From contig NZ_CP107853.1 of assembly GCF_036013525.1 (NCBI RefSeq), forward strand, positions 6,324,001 through 6,388,000: a stretch of DNA of 64,000 nt, read 5' to 3'. The stretch comes from Nonomuraea sp. NBC_00507 (GTDB taxonomy: Bacteria > Actinomycetota > Actinomycetes > Streptosporangiales > Streptosporangiaceae). Below are positions 23,936 to 32,563 of the stretch, in pieces (the stretch's first letter is position 1; each line of letters starts with the position of its first letter). The translations under genes were made by a program, and so were the position numbers. The notes under the pieces are model-generated. The model was not told the origin of the DNA, did not search any database, and saw nothing but the letters and a program-made list of their open reading frames with translations.

Positions 23936-24906
23936 AGGTCGTGCCATTGCCGGACCGCGTCCAGGTGCTCCTGGCGGCCGATGGCCACGAGATTGGAGCG
24001 GTAGAGGCCGATCGTGCCGGGGGCGTCGAGGTCGGCTCGGGCGCACGAACGCAGGACGTTGTCCAGCTCGTCCACCAGCAAGACCCAGCGATAGTGGGCG
24101 AAGACGAGGTCGAGCAGTGCGCCCGCGTCGCCGCCGCAGTTGGCCTGGAGCTCGGGATGCAGCTCGAACAGCAGCGTCGGCGCCGAGGCCAGGGTCTGAG
24201 CCGCACCTTGGAGCACGAAGCCCTCGTACCCCTCGACGTCGATCTTGATGACGTCGGGCTGCCCGAGGCCGCTGCCGTCGAGGTAAGCGTCGATCGACGT
24301 CATGGGTACGGTGACGGCACCGGCAGGCGTCCCCACATTCGCCACGGCGGCCGAGTGTTTGCCGGACTGCTCGCCTGACAGGTGGAGGGTCAACTCGCCG
24401 GGTGCGGACCCGACGGCCATCTCTTCTACGGTCACGCGGCCCGCCAGCTCGTTGCCCTCGACGTTGCGCCGCAGGTAGGCGACGTTCTCCGGCACCGGCT
24501 CGAAAGCGATCAACCGTCCGTCCGTCGGCAACCGCACAGCGCCCGTACACGCGTAGACGCCGATGTTCGCTCCGACGTCGACGATCGAACGGCTCACCGA
24601 AGCCAGCCGCTCGAAGACGCGGACCTCGAACTCCTCGTAATAGCCTGCCGAGATCGACGGCATGATCGTCGCGTCCCACGCCGGACCGGTCAGCACGACG
24701 CCTCGGTAGTGCACCTTCACATCTCGATCGCCGGCCGCGACGCCTACCCGGAACACCATGTGGTAAATCCGGTTGACCAGCGGGAACCGCCGGATGCTCC
24801 GGCCCCCTAGCACGGTGCGGGTCAGCCGGCTCCTGTTCGCCGACCTCGCCGCGCGCATCATTCCGATAGCGATGGTGTGCCGCAGTCGCTTCAGAGAAGG
24901 GGGCAT
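23932..24906 (-). CDS. FkbM-family SAM-dependent methyltransferase
   Basis: 324 residues. After a basic N-terminal stretch of about 90 residues comes the FkbM domain: SIVDVGANIGVYA (SAM site), LIAFEPVPENVAYLRRN, and VIKIDVEGYEGFVLQGA, which is the family hallmark. These enzymes O-methylate sugars or natural-product scaffolds. ATG 24906 preferred; a TTG six codons upstream is possible, neither has a clear ribosome site. The gene has no glycosyltransferase or biosynthetic partner here, so its target is unknown. Confidence 0.87.
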   Translation of the reverse strand: MPPSLKRLRHTIAIGMMRAARSANRSRLTRTVLGGRSIRRFPLVNRIYHMVFRVGVAAGDRDVKVHYRGVVLTGPAWDATIMPSISAGYYEEFEVRVFERLASVSRSIVDVGANIGVYACTGAVRLPTDGRLIAFEPVPENVAYLRRNVEGNELAGRVTVEEMAVGSAPGELTLHLSGEQSGKHSAAVANVGTPAGAVTVPMTSIDAYLDGSGLGQPDVIKIDVEGYEGFVLQGAAQTLASAPTLLFELHPELQANCGGDAGALLDLVFAHYRWVLLVDELDNVLRSCARADLDAPGTIGLYRSNLVAIGRQEHLDAVRQWHDL

Positions 24907-24992
24907 GCTGAAGAAATTTATCAAGCCGATGAGCCATATGTCGGTATATCCGCAACCCCAACAGGTCGATGGCCGCCCATCCCGGGCCGGCT

Positions 24993-26342
24993 TCAGTCCG
25001 GCGCCAGTGGCAGGCGCAGGACGAAGTTGGCCCCCCGCGGCGAGTCCTCCACGGTCAGCATGCCTTGATGCGTCTGCGCGATGGCCCGCGAGATGGCGAG
25101 GCCGAGACCACTGCCGTGCGGATCGCGCCGGCGCCCTTCGGTCAGGCGGACGAAGGGCGTGAAGATCCGCTCGCGGTCGGCCGGCGGGATGCCGGCGCCG
25201 TCGTCGAGCACACTGACCGTCGCGTGCCCGTCCGCGCGCACCACGCTCACCTCGACACCGGTCAGAGCGTGACGCTGGGCGTTCACGAGCAGGTTCACCA
25301 GCACCTCGGCGATCTGGACGGGGTTGCCGAACACCGCCACGTTCTCGTCGGCGTGGATGCGAATCGGCACCTTTCCGCCCTGTCGTGCGACCTCCTCGCG
25401 TGCCAACGCGGTGAGATCCACCCGCTGGGGCGTGTGCGACGAGGTGCGCACGCGGGTCAGCGCCAGCATCTCATCGATGATCAACTGGCAGCGCTCCAGC
25501 GTGACCAGCGCATCGTCTATCGCCGTACGCGGGTCCACGTCGGAATACAGCTGAGCCTCTTCCAACTGGGTACGCAGTCCGGTCAGCGGGGTGCGCAACT
25601 CGTGAGACACCATCGAGGCGAAGTGACGCTGATGGTCGACCGCCTCCTGCAGCCGCGACAGCGTCTCGTTGGCGGTGCGGGCCAGCAGCGCGATCGCGTC
25701 CTGCCCGGACGGCTGCGGCACGCGCATGCTCAAGTCGGTCACGGTGACCTGGGCGATCCGCCTGCTTATCGCCTCCACCGGGCGCAACGCCTGCCGGACC
25801 AGAATCCAGGCCACGCCCGCGAACAACCCGCTGGCCAGCAGGACGGCGGCGCCGAGGAGAAGCTCCAAGGTGTGCGTGGCCAGGATCGCGGGTTGCGCGC
25901 GACCGGCGTACACGATGTGGGATTCGCCGCCCCACAGCAGTTGCTCCTCTTGCGGCGAGGGCCTGACGGCCGTGAACATCACGCACTGCGTGGCGGAACA
26001 TTCCGTGCGATGCTGGATGCGATCATCGGATGAGGGCCAATATTTGCTCAGTGCCGGCCGGCCGGCAACTGCTCTGCTGGCCGACTCGACCTCGCCGGAT
26101 GAGTTGACCAGCTGGATCAGGTTGACGTCCGAGGCGGTGACCGGGGGCGGGGGCCGTGCCTCGTTCATCGCTCCGATCCAGTCGACCGCCGCCCGCTCGG
26201 TGTCTTCGAAGACACGCTGCTCCACATCGACGCGGATCGCGAAATCCGCGACGATTCCCACGGCACTGAGAGCCAGCAGCGACAAGAGCCCTGTTGCCAA
26301 GGTCAGCGTCGCCTGGACAGAAAGGCGACGGTGAAACGACAC
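24993..26342 (-). CDS. Orphan membrane sensor histidine kinase
   Basis: 449 residues. Topology: a transmembrane helix at about 12-32 (TLATGLLSLLALSAVGIVADFA), an external sensor region of about 125 residues containing two Cys (TECSATQC), a second helix (LLLGAAVLLASGLFAGVAWIL), then HAMP, the H box FASMVSHELRTPLTGL, N box LVNLLVNAQRHA and G boxes DDGAGIP and GSGLGLAIS. All catalytic motifs are intact. GTG 26342 chosen for the AAGG sequence upstream and for the basic n-region before helix 1. No response regulator gene is adjacent, so the partner is elsewhere. Confidence 0.92.
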   Translation of the reverse strand: MSFHRRLSVQATLTLATGLLSLLALSAVGIVADFAIRVDVEQRVFEDTERAAVDWIGAMNEARPPPPVTASDVNLIQLVNSSGEVESASRAVAGRPALSKYWPSSDDRIQHRTECSATQCVMFTAVRPSPQEEQLLWGGESHIVYAGRAQPAILATHTLELLLGAAVLLASGLFAGVAWILVRQALRPVEAISRRIAQVTVTDLSMRVPQPSGQDAIALLARTANETLSRLQEAVDHQRHFASMVSHELRTPLTGLRTQLEEAQLYSDVDPRTAIDDALVTLERCQLIIDEMLALTRVRTSSHTPQRVDLTALAREEVARQGGKVPIRIHADENVAVFGNPVQIAEVLVNLLVNAQRHALTGVEVSVVRADGHATVSVLDDGAGIPPADRERIFTPFVRLTEGRRRDPHGSGLGLAISRAIAQTHQGMLTVEDSPRGANFVLRLPLAPD

Positions 26343-26617
26343 TTTGCGACCTTTCCGGTGTCTGCCGGCCTCGGAGAAGGCGCCAGACACGTTCAGCTCT
26401 CGATGTTCCCGCCTTTCCTGCTGTCGGCGTATCCATCCGGCACCTGGCACCTGACGTCCGCTGAGAGGCGCCAGATCCCGCGCCACCTCACGTTGTCCTG
26501 TCCGTGGTGCCTATGAAAGGCAATCTTGCAGCTCACGGCTATCATTTCCCTCGCCGGTCGCGGAAGACGACCCTGCCTACGGTCAAAGTTCTTTGGCCGT
26601 CCTTTGGTCAGGTCCGC

Positions 26618-27067
26618 TCAGGCGCTCTGCCGGACGCGGCGCAGGAGGCGGGCGATCAGCGCCGGCATGGCGAGCACGGCCGCGAGGATGCCGAGGGCCG
26701 CGGTGCCGGCGAGCGTCCATTCGAACGTGCTCGGAATGGCCTGGTCGCCGACCGCGCTCAGATCCTGGATGGCGATGCCGGTCCCCAGGACACACAGCAG
26801 GCCCGAGCACAGCACCAGCGGGATCAATCCGCGGCGGCGGCGGGTGAAACGCGAACACCGCCCCGGGCGCCATGATGGCCACGAAGAGCAGGACGATGAA
26901 CAGCGATCCCTCCCACGAGACCCCCCTGCGACTCCGACCGCCACTGTCGCCAGGCGCATCAGCACCCGGGCCAGCACGCCTGCGGCCACTCCGACGACGA
27001 TCGCGCTCGCGAGCCCCGCACCCAACCTGACCAGCACTCTTGCCCGCCCTTTACTGTCTTTCTTCAC
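26618..27067 (-). CDS. Small membrane protein, probably with two compensating frameshifts
   Basis: 149 residues from GTG 27067; the same frame is open to 27178. Hydrophobic segments at the start (LGAGLASAIVVGVAAGVLAR) and end (GTAALGILAAVLAMPALIA) fit a polytopic membrane protein of unknown function. The middle (SRGRDRCSSSCSSWPSWRPG) is not credible for this family, while the other frame over about 26850-26910 reads SWEGSLFIVLLFVAIMAPGA. Losing one base in the GGGGGG run near 26924 and gaining one near the TTTCAC at 26850 would explain this. Could be sequencing error or decay. Confidence 0.5.
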   Translation of the reverse strand: MKKDSKGRARVLVRLGAGLASAIVVGVAAGVLARVLMRLATVAVGVAGGSRGRDRCSSSCSSWPSWRPGRCSRFTRRRRGLIPLVLCSGLLCVLGTGIAIQDLSAVGDQAIPSTFEWTLAGTAALGILAAVLAMPALIARLLRRVRQSA

Positions 27068-27310
27068 CGCTCTGATCGGAACGCTCAGGCGAGAGCCAGG
27101 TACGCCGAGAAGTCCGAAAGCGGTTCTACCGCCCGCACGCTGACGATGTCCATGGCAAAGCTTCACAACGCGATCCATCGCGGAGATCCGCGAACGGGCC
27201 GCTGACCGTCACGGCAGCCGGGCGGCGGTGAGCAGGGCGGTCATGTGCCGGGTGCCGCGCCGTCACCGATCCGCCACGCGCAAGTCACGGCCGGCCGTCA
27301 TGATCTCGGC

Positions 27311-28162
27311 ATGTTCGCGTCACGCTTAGCACAGGTAGCCCGCCGTACCGCGGGAATCGCCGCGGCCGCCGTACTCGTGATCACGGCCGCCACCACCACG
27401 GCGAACGCCGCCTCGGACGTGCCCGATCGTCGCATCAGGGTCGCGACCTTCAACATTCACCACGCCCAGGGCGTGGACGACAAGCTGAACCTGGAGCGCG
27501 TCGCCGATGTGATCCGCACCGGCGAGGCCGACGTCGTGGGCCTGCAGGAGGTCGACCGGCACTGGTCGGAGCGGAGCGAGTTCGCCGACCAGGCGTCCTG
27601 GCTGGCCGAGCGGCTGCACATGCACGTGGTCTACGGCGCCAACCTCGACCTCGACCCGGCCACCCCCGGCGCGCCGCGCCGCCAGTACGGCACCGCGATC
27701 CTGTCCCGCTACCCCATCCTCGACTCGGACAACACCCTGCTGCCGCGTTACGAGGGCCACGAGCAGCGTGGCCTGCTGCGGGCCCTGGTTCAGGTGCGCG
27801 GGGTGCGCGTGCAGGTGTTCAACACCCACCTGCAGCACAACAACGCCAACGAGCGCCTGGAGCAGGTGCGCGCCATCCAGCCCCTGGTCGGCGCGCGCGA
27901 GGAACCGGTGGTGCTCACCGGGGACCTCAACGCCCGCCCCGACGCGCCGGAGATCCGCGCCCTGTCCGACACCCTGTCCGACACCTGGCCGCAGGCGGGC
28001 GCGGGTGAGGGCTACACCTACCCGGTGGCGGGCCCGAACGCGCGCATCGACTACGTGTTCACGTCGGCCGATGTCCGGGTCGAATCGGCCGCCGTCGTCG
28101 CGAGCGATGCCTCGGACCACCTGCCGCTGTTCGTCGACCTGCTGGTCGGCCGCCGTGGCTGA
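27311..28162 (+). CDS. Secreted endonuclease/exonuclease/phosphatase family protein
   Basis: 283 residues. ATG 27311 gives a signal peptide (ASRLAQVARRTAG, hydrophobic core, cleavage near TANAAS). The mature part has the EEP fold motifs in order: VATFNIHHAQG, VVGLQEVDR (metal Glu), VFNTHLQH, VVLTGDLNARP (Asp/Asn), and YVFTSADV with the final SDHLPLFVDL (catalytic His). Exported phosphodiesterase or nuclease; the real target may be DNA, phosphoinositide or phospholipid. Its stop overlaps the start of the PhoD pseudogene by eight bases, so the two were once probably a phosphate-scavenging operon. Confidence 0.88.
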   Translation: MFASRLAQVARRTAGIAAAAVLVITAATTTANAASDVPDRRIRVATFNIHHAQGVDDKLNLERVADVIRTGEADVVGLQEVDRHWSERSEFADQASWLAERLHMHVVYGANLDLDPATPGAPRRQYGTAILSRYPILDSDNTLLPRYEGHEQRGLLRALVQVRGVRVQVFNTHLQHNNANERLEQVRAIQPLVGAREEPVVLTGDLNARPDAPEIRALSDTLSDTWPQAGAGEGYTYPVAGPNARIDYVFTSADVRVESAAVVASDASDHLPLFVDLLVGRRG

Positions 28163-28631
28163 TGCCCTCCGGCGTCGCGGATTCCTCTCCGGCATCGGTA
28201 CGGCCGCGGGACTGGCGGCCCTCAGCCAGGTGCCGCTCGAGGGCACCGCGCTCGCGGCGCCACGCCTGCGCGGCGAGGAGTAGCCGTTCAAGCTCGGCAT
28301 CGCCTCGGGCGACCCGACGCCGGGTGGCGTGGTGTGGTGGACCCGCCTGGTGCCTGATCCGTTCAGCCCCGACGGCGGCATGGCGAGCCGTGCGGTGCCG
28401 GTGGACTGGCAACCGGCAGTGGATGAGAGCCTGCGGAATGTCGTCAAGCGGGGCCCGCACATCAAGTTCTTCGACGGCGACCGCCGCGGCTACGTCACCT
28501 GCCGGCTTGACGAGCACGAATGGCGCCCCGACCTGCGCATGGTGCCCACCGTCAGCCGGGCGGACGCCACCGCCACGACCTTCGCCTCGTTCGTCGTGGA
28601 GGACCGCCGCCCGGGAGCCGTCAGCGTTTAG
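28155..28631 (+). pseudogene. PhoD-type alkaline phosphatase remnant
   Basis: One reading frame holds both ends of a PhoD phosphatase/phosphodiesterase but not its middle. It starts GTG 28155 with a Tat-like leader (RRRGFLSGIGTAAGLAAL), then stops at TAG 28281-28283, continues in the same frame as [20 protein letters not shown] (the typical start of mature PhoD), and then jumps near 28405 to the usual C-terminal end ([20 protein letters not shown], later [13 protein letters not shown]). About 350 central residues with the catalytic metal site are missing. A nonsense mutation plus an internal deletion make it non-functional. Confidence 0.82.
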
Positions 28632-28667
28632 CCGTGGTCCGGAGCCCGGTGACGGGCTCCGGGACCA

Positions 28668-30839
28668 TCACTTGCTCCGGTAGAAGCGCACGTAGTCGAA
28701 CTCGGCGTTGACGGCCGGCTGCGCGCCTCCATGGGCGACCAGGCCGATCCGCGGCGCGGTGTCCTTCGGGAACGTCCACACCCCGGCCCACGTCCACGTC
28801 TTGCCGTCGCGGCTGGAGCCGGCGCGGAACTCGTGCTCGCCGTTCGCCGGGTCGACGTGGTGCGCGAGCCTGAGCCACGTGGTCTTCGCGGGCGGGCCGG
28901 CGATGTTGCCGCCGTACGACAGGCGGCCGGCGAACGGGAGCTCCCTGCCGTACTCCACCTGGCGGGTGTTCCAGATGGCCACCTGGCACAGGCGGGCGAA
29001 GTCGTCGTCGGAGGCGTACGCGACCAGGCCGGCCTGCTGGTAGTTACGCACCGTGTCCTCGCCCAGGTCGAGGGTCACCTTGGTCTCGACGACGTAGTCG
29101 CCCTCGGGCGGGGTGCGGAGCAGCACGCCGGCGGTGTTGGCCGTGCCGACCAGGTCAGATCCCTGGACCGGCCAGCGGAGCACGCCGTTGGTGACGCGCG
29201 CGGAGGTGTCCTCGCGGACCCACTGCCAGCCCTTGCCGTCCTCGCTGTCGAACTCGTCGGCGTCGAGCAGCGTGCCGGGGCGAGGGACCGCCGCCGGGCG
29301 GGTGACCGGGGTGAAGAGCCGCGCCACGCTGACGTTGTCGAAGTCGGCCTGGCCCTCGGCGACCAGCCCGAACGTGCCGGACAGCGGGACGGGGGAGTGG
29401 AGGCGCACGGTGGCGCGCGGGTCGCCGAGCCGATCGGCCGAGCCGACCTGAGCGCTGATCGTCCGGCCCTTGACCGTGACGGCCAGATTGCGCCAGGTCG
29501 CCGCGCCACCCGGCAGGGCGGCCGTGCGCCGGGCCCCGCCTGCGGTCACGAGCAGCTCGTCGCCGGACACCAGCACGGTCGCCCCGCCGATGCGCAGGCC
29601 TCCCGACCGGCCGGTCAGCCGGACGTCCGTCTCGGCACGCAGGTCGCCGCCGACGCCTCGGCGGGCGATCAGCGTTGCCGCCTTGGCGTTTCCGGCGCCA
29701 TGCCGGGCAAATCCATCGTGTACGGTCCAGCCGTCCGAGCCACGCCATCCCGACAGATCACCCGTGAAACGCTCGTCCACGGTCCCGCGCGTGACCGGCG
29801 CTTCTCCCGACCGCTCCGATGGCCCGGCGCCCGCCCGCACCACCGGCCAGTCGCCGATCCAGTCCAGCCGGTCCAGCAGCATGGGCCGCTCGTTGATCCC
29901 GTAGGGCTCGTCCAGGAACGGATCCGCCCGGTCGATCGCGTGGTACAACATCCAGTCCTGCCCGGACAGGTCCGTCAGCTGCGAGTGATGGCCGGTCCCG
30001 ATCCAGCGGTTGCCGTTCTGATCCAGGACGGGGGTGCCGCCGGCGCGGGAGGCGAGCAGCGGCTGCCCGTCGCGATCGACGAACGGCCCGCGCGGGCTGG
30101 TGGCTCGCCCGGCCAGGACCGAATATCCGGTCGTGGGCCCGGCGCAGCAGTTCGCGGACGAGGCCAGCAGGTAGTAGAACCCGTCACGCCGTACGACGTA
30201 CGCGCCCTCGAACTTGTTGTCGATGGCCACTTGGGTCGGCTGCCCCACGGTCCGCAGCCCGTCAGGGGTGAGCTCCGTAACCCACAATCCCCCGAAAAAT
30301 CCGCCGAAGTAGAGATATTTTCGCCCATCCACATCCGTGAACTGCGCCGGGTCGATCGTGTTCCAGTACGAGTCTCCGGCCGGCCGCGGCGGCACCACGG
30401 GAGCGGCCTGATGCGTCCATGGCCCGGTCGGCGACGGCGCCGTGGCGACCCCGATCGAGAAGTCCCACGGATGCGGGGTGCTCGCGGTGTTGGTGACGGT
30501 GAAGTACATGACGTACCGCCCGTCGAGATACCGGACCTCCGGCGCCCACAGCAGGCTGCCGGGTGCGGCGTACGGCGGCAGGTTGTCCTCCCCGAACGCG
30601 TCACCCACGTACGTCCACTCCACGAGATCGCTGGAGCGGGCGATGGGCAGCCGGTGGTGCCTGCCCTCCCCTTCTCGCAGCGGATCGGAGGTTCCGTAGG
30701 AGTACCAGTAGCCGTCGAGCCCGCGGATGACCGCCGGATCGGCGAAGGTGTCGGCGAAGCCGGCCGACACGGGGTTGGCGTAGGAGGATGGACCGGACAG
30801 TAAGGACAGGACCAGCGAGGCAACCGCTGCGATGCGCAT
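28668..30839 (-). CDS. Secreted glycoside hydrolase family 43 (arabinan/arabinoside type)
   Basis: 723 residues. Signal peptide (MRIAAVASLVLSLLSGPSSYA), then the five-bladed GH43 catalytic domain: the general base in TFADPAVIRG, the pKa-modulating Asp in WNTIDPAQFTDVDG, and the acid Glu in KFEGAYVVRRDG. After about residue 340 come two beta-sandwich segments (laminin-G-like / GH43 C2 type), the last ending AEFDYVRFYRSK. It probably cuts arabinan or arabinosyl side chains outside the cell. It sits 3 bases after the second permease gene, making it the last gene of the operon started at 33894. Confidence 0.88.
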   Translation of the reverse strand: MRIAAVASLVLSLLSGPSSYANPVSAGFADTFADPAVIRGLDGYWYSYGTSDPLREGEGRHHRLPIARSSDLVEWTYVGDAFGEDNLPPYAAPGSLLWAPEVRYLDGRYVMYFTVTNTASTPHPWDFSIGVATAPSPTGPWTHQAAPVVPPRPAGDSYWNTIDPAQFTDVDGRKYLYFGGFFGGLWVTELTPDGLRTVGQPTQVAIDNKFEGAYVVRRDGFYYLLASSANCCAGPTTGYSVLAGRATSPRGPFVDRDGQPLLASRAGGTPVLDQNGNRWIGTGHHSQLTDLSGQDWMLYHAIDRADPFLDEPYGINERPMLLDRLDWIGDWPVVRAGAGPSERSGEAPVTRGTVDERFTGDLSGWRGSDGWTVHDGFARHGAGNAKAATLIARRGVGGDLRAETDVRLTGRSGGLRIGGATVLVSGDELLVTAGGARRTAALPGGAATWRNLAVTVKGRTISAQVGSADRLGDPRATVRLHSPVPLSGTFGLVAEGQADFDNVSVARLFTPVTRPAAVPRPGTLLDADEFDSEDGKGWQWVREDTSARVTNGVLRWPVQGSDLVGTANTAGVLLRTPPEGDYVVETKVTLDLGEDTVRNYQQAGLVAYASDDDFARLCQVAIWNTRQVEYGRELPFAGRLSYGGNIAGPPAKTTWLRLAHHVDPANGEHEFRAGSSRDGKTWTWAGVWTFPKDTAPRIGLVAHGGAQPAVNAEFDYVRFYRSK

Positions 30840-30842
30840 GTA

Positions 30843-31652
30843 TCAGCCCTTCAGCCCACTACGGGAGATGCCTTCGATGACGTAGCGCTGCGTCAGCGCG
30901 AACAGGATCAGCACCGGCACGCTGGCGAGCACGGCCCCCGCCATGATCACCGGGTAGTCGATCGTGTAAGCGCCCTGCAGGATGGACAGCCCGGGCGGCA
31001 AGGTGAAGTAGTCCGGGCTGAAGATCACGAAAATCGGCCAGATGAAGTCGTTCCAGTTGCTCAGGAAGCTCAGCACCGCGAGCGTGGCCAGGGCCGGCTT
31101 GGACAGCGGCAGCGTGATCCGCAGGAAGATGTGCCAGTGGTTGGCCCCTTCCATGAGCGCCGCCTCGTCCAGCTCCCGCGGCAACCCCAGGAAGAACTGC
31201 CGCAGGAAGAACACCCCGAACGCCCCCGCCGCCCCCGGCACGATCAACGCGGTCAGGCTGTCGAGCCACCCCAGCGCGTCCACGATGAGGAACGCCGGAA
31301 TGAGAAAGACGAACCCCGGCACCAGCAACGTCCCCACGATGACGCCGAACATCATCCGCTTGCCCCGGAACTCCAGCCGGGCCAGCGCGTACGCGGCCAG
31401 CGACGACACGACCAGCACGAGCAGCATCTGCCCGGTCGCGGCGATGAGGCTGTTGGCGAACCACCGCAGCACCGGCGTCTGCGTCGTGCCCTCGAACAGG
31501 GTGCCGTACGCCCGGGCGGTCGGCTCGGCCGGCCAGACCGTGGGCGGGACGCGGGTGGCCTCGGTCTGGCTCTTCAGCGAGGTGCCGAGCGCCCACAGCA
31601 GCGGCGCCACGAACACCACGGCCAGCGCGACCAGGACGGTGTACCGCCTCAT
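30843..31652 (-). CDS. ABC sugar transporter permease, MalG type
   Basis: 269 residues with six predicted helices and the EAA loop LDEAALMEGANHWHIFLRITLPLSKPA (residues about 165-190), which docks onto the ATPase. This is the CUT1 MalG-like permease. Its start overlaps the end of the previous permease by four bases (ATGA). No ATPase gene is in the cluster; in actinomycetes CUT1 importers commonly use the shared MsiK ATPase encoded elsewhere. Confidence 0.94.
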   Translation of the reverse strand: MRRYTVLVALAVVFVAPLLWALGTSLKSQTEATRVPPTVWPAEPTARAYGTLFEGTTQTPVLRWFANSLIAATGQMLLVLVVSSLAAYALARLEFRGKRMMFGVIVGTLLVPGFVFLIPAFLIVDALGWLDSLTALIVPGAAGAFGVFFLRQFFLGLPRELDEAALMEGANHWHIFLRITLPLSKPALATLAVLSFLSNWNDFIWPIFVIFSPDYFTLPPGLSILQGAYTIDYPVIMAGAVLASVPVLILFALTQRYVIEGISRSGLKG

Positions 31653-32563
31653 GATCGCCCCCTGAACAGCCGGAAGTTGATCACGCTGACGACGATCAGG
31701 GCGAGCGTGAGCACGTAGCTCATGGCCGAGGCGCTGCCCATCTTGTACTGGCCGAGGCCCTGGTCGAGGATGTAAACGATCGCGGTCCTGGTCTCGCCGC
31801 CTGGCGCGCCCTGGGTGAGCAGGTACGACTGGCCGAACATGTTCGCCGAGGCCAGGATGGTCGTGGTGATCACGAACAACATGACCGGCCGCAGCCCGGG
31901 CAGCGTCACGTGCCGGAACTCGGCCCACCGGCCGGCCCCGTCCACCTTGGCGGCGTCGTACAGGTCGCGCGGGATGTCCTGCATGCCCGCCAGATAGATC
32001 ACGCCGTTGAACCCCAGCGTCCACCACACGGTGACGCCGACCAGCGCCACCCATCCCCACGGCAGCGACGTCGTCCACGCGATGTCGGTGCCGAGCAGCC
32101 AGTCGACGAGTCCGAGGTTCGGGTCGAGCAGCAGCCGCCACATCAGGCAGACGACGGCGACCCCCAGCACGTACGGCGCGAAGAACAGCCCGCGAAAGAA
32201 CGTCCTGCCCCGGAAAGACCGGTTGAGCAGCAGCGCGATCCCGAGCGGCAGCACCACCAGGAACGGCACACTGAGCAGCGTGAACAAGCCGGTGGCCCGC
32301 ATCGACATCCAGAAATCGGCGTAGACGGCCGAGGCGGGATCGAAGAGCGCGGTGTAGTTGTCCAGCCCCACGAACGGCCTGCCCTCGAGCAGGAAGTCCC
32401 AGTCGTGCAGGCTCACCCACACGCCGTAGATCGCGGGCGCCAGCACGAACACGCAGAACAACACCAGATACGGGGCCATGAACAAATACGGAGTGGCCCA
32501 CCCCGACCAGGCGACGGGCGTCGCCGCCCTGGCCGTGGAGGCCTTCGCGGTGAGCGTGGCCAT
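31649..32563 (-). CDS. ABC sugar transporter permease, MalF type
   Basis: 304 residues, CUT1 MalF-like. N-terminal cytoplasmic tail rich in Ala/Thr, then helices starting at PYLFMAPYLVLFCVFVLAPA, and the EAA loop DLYDAAKVDGAGRWAEFRHVTLPGL. Partner of the MalG-like permease that follows with overlapping codons. ATG 32563 shares one base with the stop of the binding-protein gene, so all three transporter genes are translationally coupled. Confidence 0.94.
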   Translation of the reverse strand: MATLTAKASTARAATPVAWSGWATPYLFMAPYLVLFCVFVLAPAIYGVWVSLHDWDFLLEGRPFVGLDNYTALFDPASAVYADFWMSMRATGLFTLLSVPFLVVLPLGIALLLNRSFRGRTFFRGLFFAPYVLGVAVVCLMWRLLLDPNLGLVDWLLGTDIAWTTSLPWGWVALVGVTVWWTLGFNGVIYLAGMQDIPRDLYDAAKVDGAGRWAEFRHVTLPGLRPVMLFVITTTILASANMFGQSYLLTQGAPGGETRTAIVYILDQGLGQYKMGSASAMSYVLTLALIVVSVINFRLFRGRS

